Source: Onchidella celtica
Lineage: Eukaryota; Mollusca; Gastropoda; Systellommatophora; Onchidiidae
DNA length: 64,000 nt
Assembly (NCBI GenBank): GCA_963931925.1
Contig: OZ007570.1
Span: 27,402,304 to 27,466,303, forward strand
Reading direction: 5' to 3'
The notes under the pieces were generated by a model, which saw only the letters and a program-made list of their open reading frames with translations, ran no database searches and was not told the DNA's origin. Position numbers and translations under genes: made by a program. Below are positions 63,893 through 64,000 of this stretch, in pieces. Every line of letters begins with the position of its first letter. The first letter of the stretch is position 1.

Positions 63893-64000
63893 AAAGAAGA
63901 TATTTGACTAAATGACCCACTACATGAAGAGGTGTCAGAAGGAGGCACTACATACAGATTAGATGGTGTAAAATTATGCCACAAATAACAAATTGTAAGG

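Overview
This window is AT-rich animal nuclear DNA, most likely from a lophotrochozoan and probably a gastropod mollusc. The reasons are spliced genes with GT-AG introns, long introns, tRNA-headed SINEs with TTTGTA-type tails of the kind common in gastropod genomes, many microsatellites, and a metazoan coiled-coil gene. There are no operons or bacterial-type genes. The species call is inference.

Only one protein gene can be fully supported. It is an 11-exon plus-strand gene at 38631-48702 that splices into a 430-residue protein recognisable as the orthologue of CCDC83, a coiled-coil protein mainly known as testis-enriched in mammals. All exon junctions keep frame. Intron 9 uses a GC donor. 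Intron 5 (3.1 kb) is much longer than the others and holds a decayed coding sequence of unknown family.

The rest is intergenic or intronic sequence rich in mobile-element remains, several with clear insertion scars. They are: a solo LTR with a 5-bp target duplication (1682-2907); a 210-bp MITE flanked by TAA (4025-4234); a tRNA-headed SINE (about 7817-8070); two copies of a CAGCC-ended repeat (11963-12157 and 48181-48394); a near-perfect 195-bp palindrome flanked by TTA (23103-23297); a cluster of three related SINEs at 24.3-28.8 kb, one split by a 401-bp DNA transposon that left an exact 8-bp duplication; a second large palindrome just past the CCDC83 poly(A) signal (49786-49994); a 902-bp TTAA-flanked element carrying RFX-like and YY1-like motifs (56739-57640); a tandem plus inverted repeat complex (60780-61345); and a 5'-truncated non-LTR retrotransposon with an exact 13-bp duplication and an intact C-terminal reading frame (63135-63892).

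The 1-38 kb stretch looks like a gene desert. A few motif-dense, repeat-free patches could be regulatory, but this cannot be shown without alignment. The 50-63 kb stretch has no recognisable coding sequence. I found no new multi-gene system. The most interesting material is the nested transposition history, the GC-AG intron, the decayed gene inside intron 5, and the transposon carrying regulatory-type motifs.
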